From assembly GCA_951799425.1 (NCBI GenBank), contig OX637394.1:41899642-41963641 (forward strand): a stretch of 64,000 nt of DNA, written 5' to 3'. The stretch's first letter is position 1. Each line of letters opens with the position of its first letter. The DNA comes from Ilex aquifolium (taxonomy: Eukaryota; Streptophyta; Magnoliopsida; Aquifoliales; Aquifoliaceae). A program made the translations under genes and the position numbers. Of this stretch, positions 12,801-21,985 are shown piece after piece. A model generated the notes under the pieces. The model was not told the origin of the DNA. It saw only the letters and a program-made list of their open reading frames with translations, and searched no databases.

Positions 12801-12908
12801 GTTGGTCAATACAATAAAATGAGAGCAGGCCACCAAGAAGAGTAAATGCATGGACATTGCCGTAAAGAACTCCATAGATTTGTTTATAATTTTCAATGAC
12901 CAGTTCAT
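9867..12908 (-). CDS. LRR receptor-like protein (Cf-type RLP)
   Basis: This is a cell-surface receptor-like protein without a kinase; family members pair with SOBIR1-type kinases and often act in pathogen perception. The frame is open and intronless, about 1,013 residues from the ATG at 12908. The open frame upstream of it begins with TTG and was discarded; an internal ATG at 12875 is an alternative start. In order: hydrophobic signal peptide (LLFLVACSHFIVL); an LRR N-cap with CVVEERSALLQFKQ and DCCSWDGVECD; more than twenty plant LRRs of the LxGxIP type; an island near residues 770-830 that separates the last repeats; C-cap GNPGLCGEPL; an acidic juxtamembrane stretch (FEEED); one transmembrane helix with small-xxx-small spacing (VVFLGYGSGVAVGLVVGHIL); and a short basic tail with KHEWF. 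The length is normal for the family and no break is seen. A MITE lies 29 bp upstream of the start codon. Confidence 0.92.
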   Translation of the reverse strand: MNWSLKIINKSMEFFTAMSMHLLFLVACSHFIVLTNSLSSGQPQCVVEERSALLQFKQSISINKYASSYPSAYPKIDSWRLDGNSSDCCSWDGVECDEASGHVIGLDLSSSLLYGSINSSSTLFRLARLQRLNLADNHFNYSQIPSRIGHFLGLTSLNLSKSAFFGQIPQEILDLSKLVSLDLSNNVDPSSSESLLKLENPGLKSLVQSLNGLEELSLSEVNISSEVPDILTNLSSLTSLFLENCGLYGEFPRGILFNLPKLQDLSVRFNEKLNGSLPEFNQSSPLEILRVGSTSFYGKLSNSIGNLKSLTLLDLSWCSFTGSVPSSIGNLVNLRTLAIANNHFTGLVPPSLANLTQLTYLYLSNNSFTSSTISWIGKQSNLFFLSLYANNFDGEIPSSMGNLTKLIYLQLYDNSLSGEIPSWMGNLTQLVRIELSGNEFHGSIPQSIFGLTNLDCLNLQFNDLSGTVEADMFLKLKYLNQLQLTSNKLSVSTRSSVNASLPKFKLLGLASCNLVEFPEFLRHQEEIEWLELSDNKIHGLIPKWMMSTGIKTLVYMRLTFNFLTGFEELPVVLPWERLQNLDLSSNILQGSLPIPPPSIFIYEVTNNSLSEGISELICNARSLYALDLSYNNLSGVIPQCLSSFSDSLTILNLQSNNFHGSIPQTFHGGGNLKVIDISENHLDGMVPRSLANCTVLEFLNLGNNQIDDIFPFWLGTLPELKILLLRSNRFHGTIVGYLSDFDFPKLRIIDLSYNGFEGELPSTYFQSWNATKFSDVDQSMYFQTNTTYQAPDYYFADNFTVSMTIRNKGMETFYIKILNVFAAIDLSSNKFNGEIPESIGNLNGLQLLNLSNNGLTGIIPSSLANLTDLQALDLSQNKLSGEIPQQLRQLTFLAFLNISNNNLTGQIPKGNQFGTFDNNSFDGNPGLCGEPLSKKCGSSEALPPPPPSSFEEEDSYFSSAFDWVVVFLGYGSGVAVGLVVGHILTTRKHEWFVRTFARGGQRGGGNRRGIKET

Positions 12909-12937
12909 TAGTAGTGCTTTTATAGACAGCAAACGAG

Positions 12938-13261
12938 TAGGCTGTTAATCAAATTGAGTTGGCTTGAGTTCGTCTCGGGTTCGGCTCGTTGAGGCTCGGC
13001 TCGTTTTCTAAACGAGCCCGAACTTGAACAAATTTTTAGGCTCGTTTAGAAAACAAATCCTACAAGTTCGGCTCAAACTCGACAGACTCGACTCGTTTAT
13101 GTGCAAATACTCGGACTCGGGCTCGACTTGTTTTTGGCTCGTTCAGGCTCGGCTCGTTTTCTAAACGAGCCAAACTTGAACAATTTTTTAAGCTCGATTA
13201 AAAAATAAACTTTTAAAACTCAGCTCGAACTCGGCTTAGACTCATTCGACTAACAGCCCTA
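12938..13261. mobile_element. hAT-like MITE at the RLP 5' edge, perfect TSD
   Basis: The ends TAGGCTGTTAATC and, complemented, TAGGGCTGTTAGTCG are flanked by a perfect 8-bp duplication CAAACGAG (12930-12937 and 13262-13269). The interior repeats GGCTCG/CGAGCC and short palindromes such as GCTCGTTTTCTAAACGAGC. It lies where the 5' UTR or core promoter of the minus-strand RLP gene should be. Confidence 0.85.
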
Positions 13262-13269
13262 CAAACGAG

Positions 13270-14204
13270 TCTCTCTCTCTCTCTCACGGCTTCTATGCAT
13301 TGAAAAAATTGGCTCAGGAGCGTTGGAGTCTTTGCCGGCCACATAAAAAAGTATTTCCAGTCATTTTCCAATTAAACCAGTACTTCAAGTCTTTTTCTTT
13401 GGGTGTAATTTCGTTGATGCGTGGCTGACTTTATTCGGAGAATGATGTGCCAATTGAATATATTTTCACGATGTCGTCATTGTTAATCAATCACGGATTT
13501 GATGAGCAAATTGAATTCAACTCTGAATGCTTGCTTGTCCTATTACTTAGTTCATCATTTTCCATTGACAACACAAGCAAGGATCAAAATTTCGTTTTAA
13601 TACATTGTTTTGATCATATAAAAAATAGAAATATTTTGACGTATTTTGTTTTAACCCGTTTCAAAAACAGAATGAAAAAAATAATAATAACAAATTAAGA
13701 ATTATTTTTTGAAAACATTAGTCGAAATATACTAAAATATCTTGAAACATTCTGAAATAATTGTACAAATGTATTGAAATATAACAAAACATTTTGAAAC
13801 ATTATGGAACACTTCGAAGTATTAAAATTTCGATTTTATCACTGATTTATTTCGGTCTCTTTGAATACCTAGTATATTGTATCTACATCCATGGACTAAG
13901 AATCTATATCGATGTATTATTCATTGAAAAACTGGTCATCTGATTACATAATGCTCAAATCTATTTATAGGGATAAAATACAATAACTCAAACATATTTA
14001 GATACAACTTAATCTTTATGTTTCCTATTACATGTCTAATATACTTATTCATGGTATATTAAAACTCTTCAAATTTATTTCCTATTTGATTAAGTCATTA
14101 ATAAAAATATCCATGGTTTATTAGAACTCTTACATTGATTGCCCAGCAAACTCTCATTCATGCCGAGGTAGGCTACCCACAATTCAACCCGTCATTAACT
14201 GCGC
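13270..14204. other. intergenic, CT microsatellite and AT-rich DNA
   Basis: It starts with a (CT)n run. The 83-codon plus-strand ORF at 13447 resembles nothing known. From about 14160, GGTAGGCTACCCAC..CAACCCGTC resembles the MITE at 1175-1205, which suggests the LTR element inserted into a related repeat. Confidence 0.4.
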
Positions 14205-14714
14205 AGTTTTATGTGTAAAGTTGAATCTGAGCTTCTAGGCTCGAGGCGACATCGAAAAAGTATAGTGGTTCACCAACTCGGGAGCTCGGCTAATCCACTC
14301 CTTAATGGAGTCTCTTGCTCCGATAATCTATATTGATGGTGATTACAAAATTACACCATGATTCTCTGTTTCTACCTCATAAAGTATATCCCCTTTGTAA
14401 CGAGGATACTGTACTGTATTTATAGCGTATTCCCTAGTTCCATGGGATCCGTAGAGAGATCTACGCCTTCCTCCCGTAACACATTGCTTGATTCTAGGCA
14501 GCGATTGTGGGGGTTTGAGGATCTTGCGCCTAGATTGGCGTTTGCTATCGTTGGAGGGGTGTGCTGTTATTGCCAGCTGTGTTTCACTCATCTTCTTCGA
14601 AGTGCAGATCGGGTGGTTCCAAGATCTGGATTACCGAGCTCAGGATCCTTGGCTGAACTCGCTTCCTGACCTCTCCTTCTCAGCTCAAACTTAGAATTTT
14701 TCTAGGTATCATCA
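14205..14714 (-). repeat. 3' LTR (left copy) of Ty3/gypsy-type element
   Basis: The copy aligns through most of its length with 20256-20751 and ends TATCATCA at 14714. The first 37 bases present in the other copy (20219-20255) are missing, so this LTR is truncated at its outer edge. Relative to the other copy it also carries a roughly 15-base extra segment near 14418. Confidence 0.85.
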
Positions 14715-14735
14715 GTGGCCCCCCAGCCCCTGGTC
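14715..14735 (-). other. polypurine tract of the LTR element
   Basis: On the minus strand this reads as a G-rich run (CAGGGGCTGGGGGGCCAC) ending directly at the 3' LTR, the position and composition expected for the plus-strand primer. Confidence 0.65.
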
Positions 14736-15361
14736 AAAGTGGGTTTGAGTAGAGGTAGAGCTCCATACAGCGACCTCAGTTTTCGCACAAAAAGGCTTTT
14801 TTTATGGTTACGTGTAATCATTTTCTCCTCGATTTTTGCACACGTTACCCACTTCGAAGACCCACGTACCACAAGCTTTACAATATCTCTGAAGAAGGGG
14901 GAATTGTCTTACTGTTCTCCTCGATTTCTCTCTCTAAGCTTTTCCTCTTTCTTCCTCACGACTTTGGCTTCCCCAAATCTGCTAATGCTCTTAGGGTTCC
15001 GCTGAAAGCCGTTTTCCACTGATTCGATTCAAAGGTTCTGCGAGGCCTGTTCTTTGATTTCATACTGAGCTTCGATTCGCCATTCAACCTCGATTAGGTA
15101 CGTTTTTTGCTTTTTGTACATTTCTTCGTTCTGGATCCCTCGAACCCGAGGTGGTTGTTACATTTTTGGGCTTTCCGCTTCTGCTATTTTAGGAATCGAG
15201 ACCGTTCATTGTCCTATTTTCCCCTCTTCTTTGATCCTTACTCAACTGTTAGAATTTTCCTGATTGGTCGTTGTTGTCTCGACCCTTGGACTCTTAGGGA
15301 GTGTTTTGCTAGTGTACCCTCTCTTTATTACTCTTTCAGGCTTTCCTTCTCTTGTCCCATC

Positions 15362-16150
15362 ATGTCTGCTTCCTCTAAAGCTACAGCCTCGTCGATTTCC
15401 CTTATGAGAGATAGGTCTCCAGAGATAGAGGAGGATGAATTGGGAGAGGTAGGTGAAGAAATAGATAATTTCCCTGGGGTAGAAGCCATTGAGATGGCTG
15501 AGGTCCCTCAGGCTTCTCCAGGGTCTCTTTCTAATCCCAGGAGGTCTAAAAAAGGGAAATCCAAAATGAGCTCGGGAAGTGCTGTGGATTTCGGGCCCGC
15601 TCCTCGTTCTTCCGACCTCATTGATCCAAGTGAGGTCACCCCATCTTTTATGAAAGTCTTGTCTGCTAGGTTTGGGTTTCCTAAGGGGATGCGCTACTGG
15701 ATTCCATCCACCGATATTAGGTATGATTCCAAGGTCCCTGAGAAAATCTACTTCTTCGTAGCTTCTCTTGAGAACGAGCTCAGGTTCCCTATTCATTCCT
15801 TTATCAAGTCTGTACTTCAACACTTCAATGTCTGCCCTGCTCAGATCTCTCCTAACTTTTGGGGTGTCTTGGTTGGCCTTCTCGTCTTTTTCAAGAAAAA
15901 GGAAATCAGGACCCTTCTATTCCTTTACTTATGAAATTTTTTAATGTCAAGTTCCAGCCTGACGGCTTTCTGTATATCTCCAAACGGGTGAATACCCCAG
16001 CCCTGATTACTGACCAGCCCAGTTCTCATAAGAACTGGAAGAAGCTGTTCTTTTTTGTGTCTGAAAAAGTGTGGGAATTTAACCCAAACGATGCCACTGA
16101 TATTCTCCATGTCCCACGTTCTTGGGCAGGTCCTGATAACCTGGGTGAGT
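15362..16150 (+). pseudogene. antisense ORF of LTR element, gypsy-type plant mobile domain-like
   Basis: The frame opens with MSASSKATASSISLM at 15362. An acidic, serine-rich leader is followed by a region resembling the plant 'putative gypsy type transposon' domain (PF04195-like): FRFP-type ELRFPIHSFIKSVLQHFNV, then PAQISPNFWGVLVGL. The first frame stops at 15934. The homologous sequence resumes in another frame (KFQPDGFLYISKR, then a SEKVWEF stretch), so there is a single-base frameshift near 15890 in an A-rich run. Similarity fades by about 16150. It runs opposite to gag, next to the 3' LTR. Related proteins are common in plant repeats; the molecular function is not established. Confidence 0.65.
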
Positions 16151-17251
16151 TCTCATCTTGGGCAGGCCCCCCTTGCCTCCTCTTATTGTTTCATACACTA
16201 ACATTGTTTCTTAACCTTCTCTTGAACAATTATAACTTCTCCTTTGAAAATTATAATTCTACTATAAAAAATAATAACCAACAATACTATACCAATTTTT
16301 TTTTTTAGACTTTCCCTAAAAAGATTTTCCAGATGTAATCTACCCTCTAGTCAAAAATCTGACACAACATCCACTCATTCCATACCATTGATGAGGATAA
16401 GCATGAAGTCTAGGATAAAGACTTTCACTCTGCATTTTAGTCTGCTTTGATTTTCAAGAAAGAAAATTCATTGGTTACTGTTAACAATGGAAATTTCAAG
16501 GTCTGGCCTACCATGCTCTATGAATTTCATGGCAAGTTGACAATTGGGAAGTTGGATTTCTATCTATTTTGATGCTCCAAATAGAACAAAGCTGATTTCA
16601 TTTTTACTTTCTTGAAACTAATTCATAGGAACTTTCAATTAGTTATACTTCTATAAATAAAACAAATATAAAAAAACGTGCGATGCGCAACATCAACCAA
16701 CAGAAAAACGTAGTCACAGCCTACACCACAATGCATCTCCCAAAAGCCCTTCACCCTACCAAAAAGTAAACAATCTGTGGTGTTTGCTCGTGATACATAG
16801 AACTTGTTGCGACAGAATGACAAATGTTCATGTGTATAAGCGATACATCGGGTTTAAGTTTGAAAATAACCTATCTAAGATGGGGAAAACTCTAGCTACC
16901 ACTTACTTCTCTCAAAATCCGTTGTAGACAGCAACCTGTGATTACAAACTTTTGTTTTTGATCTATGATAGCTACTAAGGTATTGTGCAAGCTAAATTCA
17001 GATTGAGATCTGCTCCAACATTACATTTTTCCAACTTTTTTCAATGTCGTGTATTGATGCAAGAGCAACACAAAGACAAGTGAAACTAAAATACAATTCA
17101 CTCATCAAAGTACAGGTTGAAATACAAGAACTTAATCTAAGGAATATGCTACCTAAGGTTCTATCAAGGAATAATTTCAATTACGTGGTACGGTGATATT
17201 GCCAAACGTGAGAACTAATTAGAATCAGAATATGCCAACTAAACAAAAAAA

Positions 17252-17289
<38 letters not shown>

Positions 17290-17329
17290 GGGCGGGAGCA
17301 GCTATTTAAAGGAATGAGAAACTCTAGCA
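16150..17329. other. LTR element interior, unassigned, with 31-G tract
   Basis: No retrotransposon protein is seen. A T/A-rich piece near 16200-16300 resembles MITE interiors elsewhere. From about 16600 the sequence is probably 3' flank of the captured GT64 gene. A run of 31 consecutive G lies at 17258-17288. Confidence 0.4.
17258..17288 (+). repeat. 31-base G homopolymer
   Basis: An uninterrupted G run follows an A-rich tract and precedes TGGGCGGG. It could form G-quadruplex structures. Its length is also typical of where assemblies go wrong. Confidence 0.9.
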
Positions 17330-18906
17330 TCACCAAAACCAAATGTTCCGGCTATCGACCGCTTTCACAGATGTTGACACCAAGGGCATTCGACCATACT
17401 CAGCAACGAACCTATTAACACATTCGGTCCTTTTTTCATTGTGACCTCCCAAGCTACTGATTCCAGTTGAGCCAATCTCGAATATCTTACCTACATTAGC
17501 ACACCAAACATGCATTTAACATGATTAATACATGTGCATGAGTATGTATAATCATGCTCTATCAAAATCTTAGGCTCACATGGATAACGATAAGCATGCA
17601 TTAGAACTAATTTCAAGGAGAGTACTGAGTAAAGATTCCAACAGGAGAAAAAACTAACAAAAAAGTTTCTTATTGAATAGTTCACTACTATTAGTCTATT
17701 ACTCGCATCACTTCTTCCCCTCCAATGGTTGATATGTAACTATGATGAAGACTAATTGCATTACATATGCAGTCTACCATCCTTTATAATATGAACTATG
17801 TGTAATATTTTTAGTGAAACTGAAAATCATATGAATGGGACAAGTAATGAACATAATATAGTAATTTAATAACTATTCGCCCCATTTATTAATTTATTTT
17901 CCTGTCTCTCAAAATATCAGCTATTGGAGGATTAATTACAACCTCCACACCGACACATTTATTTGGCACAAAAGATACAGGATGAAATGGGCTATATCTA
18001 GAAGCTTCAAGAGACCATGGGCACAGCAGTAGAGTAAAGAGGGTGTTGGCCAGCAGAACTTTGTTGTGTGCTCAAAGGTTCCATAACCTATGACCAACTT
18101 ATAGCAAAAGCATTAGTGATTGCCATCTTTTGAGAATGATGAAGCTAATAGAAGTCATTCTAGATACATTCCAAATGCATGAAAATTATGAAGCAAAAAA
18201 GATCTATAGAAGTCATCCTGGGAAGATTCCCAAAGGAAAGGAGCCAGAAAAACAGTAATGCTTTCCACTAAAAAAGTCCTACTTATTGTGCAACATATAT
18301 TTAGAAATTGAAACTCCACTCAACGCTGGTTAGGACCAATTTGTGCTAGAAAGCTTAAGCAATCAGAATTAGCAAATTCTCACATTTCTTTTTATCCTAA
18401 TGCCTCCTATACCTCCAAGGAACTATAACATTGACAACACTGGTCTCTTTTACAGATTAAGCCAAGTTAAAAGCTGGTGCATTGCATTAGACCGTACACC
18501 AGTGCACCATTTAAGCGAGTAAAAACTAGGACCCAAGGTTAATATAACATTTACCTTTCACCCATATTGGTGGAGCACCAGTTGCGGTTGCAACAAGGAA
18601 AGACATTGCAATATCTTCACAATTCCTGCCGTATTCATCCAAATTAGTGAAAAATTTCAAAACTACAAAAAAGTGAAATGGCAGACAGAAAATAGAAAGT
18701 GATAAGTCATATAATGGCATATGAAAAAAGGAAATAAGAACCTGCTCTTAGTTACATATTCTCTGATAGATGCAGGCATTTCATTGGTATACAAACTGAG
18801 ATACTTTTTTGTGGAAGAAGGCAGCTTTAGAGAGTACCATACTGTATGTACCCATCCACCAAACAGACCACCATCCTCCGTAAATGTAGTGGTCCATATT
18901 TCCTTT
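17330..18906 (-). pseudogene. GT64 (exostosin-like) glycosyltransferase, last three exons, broken
   Basis: Three minus-strand blocks with GT-AG junctions encode the end of a plant GT64 protein, the family of EPC1/GMT1-like enzymes that glycosylate GIPC sphingolipids in the Golgi. Exon A (18906-18742) has YGGWWSVWWMGTYSM and LYTNEMPASIREYV. Exon B (18625-18555) has NCEDIAMSFLVATATGAPP. Exon C (17490-17330) has EIGSTGISSLGGHNEKRTE and ends SRNIWFW-stop. Phases match across the joins (AG|G and AAAG|G). Exon A carries six A where five would keep frame (18805-18810), a frameshift. Upstream exons with the DxD region were not found. It lies inside the LTR element in the same orientation, introns retained. 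Confidence 0.8.
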
Positions 18907-19665
18907 CTGCATAACAAATTCTTGATTAAAGTGACAACTTTGGCGAATTAACTTCAATACATCCCAGAGGCTGTCTAATGCATATAACAAGGAAAATGAT
19001 AAGGGATAAGAACAGATTCAAACTGATGGAAAATATTCTTGTGATATTTGCCAGTAATTTTGCTGCCTTATGATAACATTAATCCCTCCACATGCAAATT
19101 TTTGCTCAGAAAATACTCAGCAAGCTTAAGTATCATTTCCTGCATAAAGACCATGCTCGGTGCACTCTTGAGAAAATTTGTTAACTTTCCCTAGTCAGTC
19201 TTACATAATTTCAACAAATCTCCATTTTTGGTCTTCCTTTCAATACCTCACGTATCAACTTGTCCACAAACCTCATCACCCTTGTTCTTGAAAGCATTAT
19301 TTAAAGTCTCTGCATGAGAGATGTTTCTCACGAATCTGGCTGGCAGGGTCCATTCTGGATCATAATTCAGATTGGCAAATTAACTGAAAAGATATCTCAA
19401 TAGAGTTGTCTCAACAACCACAGAATACCTTGACATATAGAGCGGCATGCACTACCAATTACTATGCAGTAGGTGTTGAAAAAGGCGCATATCGTGATAG
19501 AGCAAATATAGCCTTAATAGATTGTAGCCCTTAACAGTTACCAGTGATGGCAGAAATATATGAAACATAAAGTTCAGTTTTTTTAAAGAATCAACTTGTT
19601 CAACCAAAAAATTGTTAAAAGAAAGAGCTGACAAATATAAGCAAGCATGAAGCTTCAATCTCATT
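18907..19665. other. LTR element interior, weak coding traces
   Basis: Minus-strand pieces around 19080-19400 read like interrupted protein (PEWTLPARFVRN; MVFMQEMILKLAEYF) but I do not recognise them. They may be a second captured fragment or GT64 intron/upstream sequence. Confidence 0.3.
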
Positions 19666-20136
19666 TTATGGCTGGATGGATGTCCTTGAAACGCTGTTCC
19701 CAGTATTGTTTTCTTTTTTCTTGCGAAAAAAGGAGATACTCGTTTCTCTTAGTTCCCACATTCTGGCTCTGAACTTCCTCGTTATCCCTATTCCTGGGGG
19801 TGGGCGGGGAGCGTGGCCTATGTCTTGGCTATTCTCACCCCCTTTATTGCCCTCCCTCAAAGGATCAAGACGTTGACGTTCCCCCTGCGGGGGGTTATTC
19901 TGGGCTGGTTGTGTCTCATGTGGACCTTGCAAGAGCTTCAAAAGCTCTTCATTTTGTCGAAGCAGTCGCTGGTTAACGGGGCGAAAAGCTTCCAGTTCGT
20001 TATTTTGGGGAGGATCCACCATAGGAGGATTGTTCTCGGTGGTGGGCACAAAGTCTTGAGGGTTTTCCAGCTGCCTTTCGCTAGTGGCTTCCTGCTGGTT
20101 CTACATTCGTTGAGGATTCAACTGGCTTTTACTCAT
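19666..20136 (-). pseudogene. retrotransposon gag N-terminal remnant
   Basis: The ATG at 20136, just inside the PBS, starts MSKSQLNPQRM and meets TAG at 20103-20101. The same frame then stays open to 19666 with Pro/Asn/Gln-rich sequence (PPMVDPPQNNELEAF; NEELLKLLQGPHE) typical of a gag leader. No capsid core or zinc knuckle remains; the frame runs into unrelated sequence. About 157 codons are left. Confidence 0.6.
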
Positions 20137-20195
20137 ATTACGAGTAGAGACCGTCAATCACTGAAGGAGATCAGTAACTTTGCAACAGAAACAAT

Positions 20196-20215
20196 CGTTC
20201 CCACAGACGGCGTCA
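20196..20215 (-). other. primer binding site of the LTR element
   Basis: Minus-strand TGACGCCGTCTGTGGGAA lies three to four bases inside the 5' LTR. It resembles the TGGCGCCGTCTGTGGGAA leader known from plant gypsy elements, with one change in the primer-complementary part. Confidence 0.7.
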
Positions 20216-20218
20216 AAT

Positions 20219-20751
20219 TGATGGTGTACCAAAACGTGGATGAGCAATGAAGTGTAGTTTTATGTGTAAAGTTGAATCTGAGCTTCTAGGCTTGAGGTGA
20301 CACAGAAAAAATATAGTGGTTCACCAGCTCGGGGAGCTCGGCTAATACACTCTTTAATGGAGTCTCTTGCTCCTGTAATCTATATTGATGGTGATTAAAG
20401 AATTACACCATGATTCTATGTTTCTACCTCAGAAAGTATATCCCCCTTGTAACGAGGATATTGTACTGTCCCTAGTTCCATGGGATCCGTAGAGAGATCT
20501 ACGCCTCCCTCGTAATACATTGCTTGATTCTAGGCAGCGGTTGTGGGGGTTTGAGGATCTTGCGCCTAGATTGGCGTTTGCTACCGTTGGAGGGGTGTGC
20601 TGTGATTGTCAGCTGTCTTTCACTCATCTTCTTCAAGGGTGCAGATCGGGTGGTTCCAAGATCTGGATTACCGAGCTCATGATCCTTGGCTGAACTTGCT
20701 ACCTGACCTCCCCTTCCGAGCTCAAAATTAGAATTTTTCTAGATATCATCA
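20219..20751 (-). repeat. 5' LTR (right copy)
   Basis: A 533-bp LTR whose outer ends form a short inverted repeat: TGATG at 20219 and CATCA ending at 20751. It abuts the PBS. Confidence 0.85.
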
Positions 20752-21190
20752 ATCTTCATTTAAAAAGTTTCTAACTTAACATTTTCGTAAATTATATTTT
20801 TGAATTAAAAGTAGAGTTAAAATAAACAAAAAAAAATAATAATTAATAATACCTTAAATTACTCAACTTAGTATTTAAATAAATAAATAAAAATTTAGAG
20901 GAATATGTCAATGATCAATTTTTTTTCAAATAAAGTGGTTGGACGGACGAACGGACTGGCTGGCCTGGGCAGGTTCTTGGGCTGGGCAGGTTCAAACAAT
21001 TTCAACGCAGTCTAATTCGTATTGCCAGGGCTAGCATTGAGGTCTCAAGTTTTCGGGAATGAATTTGAACCCAACTTAAATTAGTGAATTTAGATAAATC
21101 CAAAAATTCAACCTGAACTATATTCTATATATATTCATATGGATTTAAAGACTCCATTTGGGCTAGCTCAACTCCACCCTTACCGGCCAA
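20752..21190. repeat. flanking dispersed repeat interrupted by the LTR element
   Basis: The segment containing AAATTATATTTTTGAATTAA, the following A-rich part and the later GGCTGGCCTGGGCAGG run resemble the MITE at 1280-1620. With the left flank at 14160 this suggests a pre-existing repeat split by the LTR insertion. Confidence 0.5.
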
Positions 21191-21195
21191 AGATG

Positions 21196-21425
21196 AAAGT
21201 GAAACTTAAATCTCAAGGTAACTCAAGTAGTAATAAAAACAATTCAGACGTTTTGAGTTCGAATCTTGAAATTTTTTTGAGTCTAGGCAATGAGGGATTT
21301 ATCTCTCATGAGTATCGTTGTCTCGACATGAATGATCAACCTTTGACCAAACTAAAGAAGAGATTAATCGAGGTACGCGTAAACTGACTCAAATACTCTT
21401 GACCATTAAATTAACAAAAAAAAAG
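21196..21425 (+). mobile_element. SINE-like element, copy 1
   Basis: A Pol III A-box-like GGTAACTCAAGTAGTAA is followed about 35 bases later by a B-box-like GAGTTCGAATCTTG, then a conserved body (GAGGGATTTATCTC; GATCAACCTTTGACC; AAGAGATTAATCGAGG) and an A-rich tail. Three related copies are in the window (21795, 43015, 43290). Confidence 0.6.
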
Positions 21426-21789
21426 AAGTGAAACTTGTGGATCTCTTCGCCCCTCTCCCGACTCAGTCACATGCAGCCATGCTTTCAACCTGGCCAACTC
21501 TCCATTTTGTGCTAACTATGTTAAGTGCAACCTGGCACCACCTTTCTTATCCACTTCCCAACTGTTTTTTGCAAACTGTATTGAAATCTCGATTATATTA
21601 TATCTCTTATCCAGGAATCAATCTGAATTTTCACCCGATCGACTATGTAACCCGATAATCAAATCTGAATCCAACCTGATCTAAATCCAGTTTGAGCCTG
21701 AATTTGGACTCTAGAACTAAATCTGCATCCTAATCTAGGTTTTGTAACCCTTGTTTAAAATTTCAATCATGAATAACTTCACATGGTAT

Positions 21790-21985
21790 TTCAAATGATA
21801 ACAGAAACGAGCTGTAAATCTAGACATCTTAAGTTTGAATTTTAGTAATCTCTTGGGATTAGGCGATGAGAGATTTATCCTAGTCTCGACGTAGATGGTC
21901 TGCCTATGACCGAACTGGAGAGGGAATTAATCGAAATGCGCGTAAACTAGGCCGAACACCCCTGACCTTTGAACCAAAATAAAAT
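21790..21985 (+). mobile_element. SINE-like element, copy 2
   Basis: It shares the body with copy 1 (GATGAGAGATTTATC; GAGGGAATTAATCGAAATG; CGCGTAAACTAG) and ends in GACCTTTGAACC plus an A-rich tail. The B-box region is degenerate (AAGTTTGAATTTTAG). Confidence 0.55.

Larger units (their letters stand above)
14205..20751 (-). mobile_element. defective Ty3/gypsy-type LTR retrotransposon
   Basis: Two similar LTRs bound a 5.5-kb interior. Read on the minus strand there is a 5' LTR at right, then a PBS-like TGACGCCGTCTGTGGGAA, a gag N-terminal remnant, unrelated gene-derived sequence, an ORF on the opposite strand, a purine-rich tract and a 3' LTR. No protease, reverse transcriptase, RNase H or integrase was recognised, so it is non-autonomous. 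An antisense ORF beside the 3' LTR is a known layout in some Tat-lineage elements; assignment to that lineage is inference. The left terminus is deleted, so no TSD can be read. Confidence 0.8.

Noticed and set aside
12909..12932. Start of the RLP and DnaJ frames at TTG codons (12932, 27602)
   Set aside because: Plant nuclear genes start at ATG; the next in-frame ATGs at 12908 and 27614 are used.
15242..15823. 193-codon minus-strand ORF
   Set aside because: It is opposite the antisense ORF of the LTR element, whose plus-strand translation shows family motifs while this one does not.
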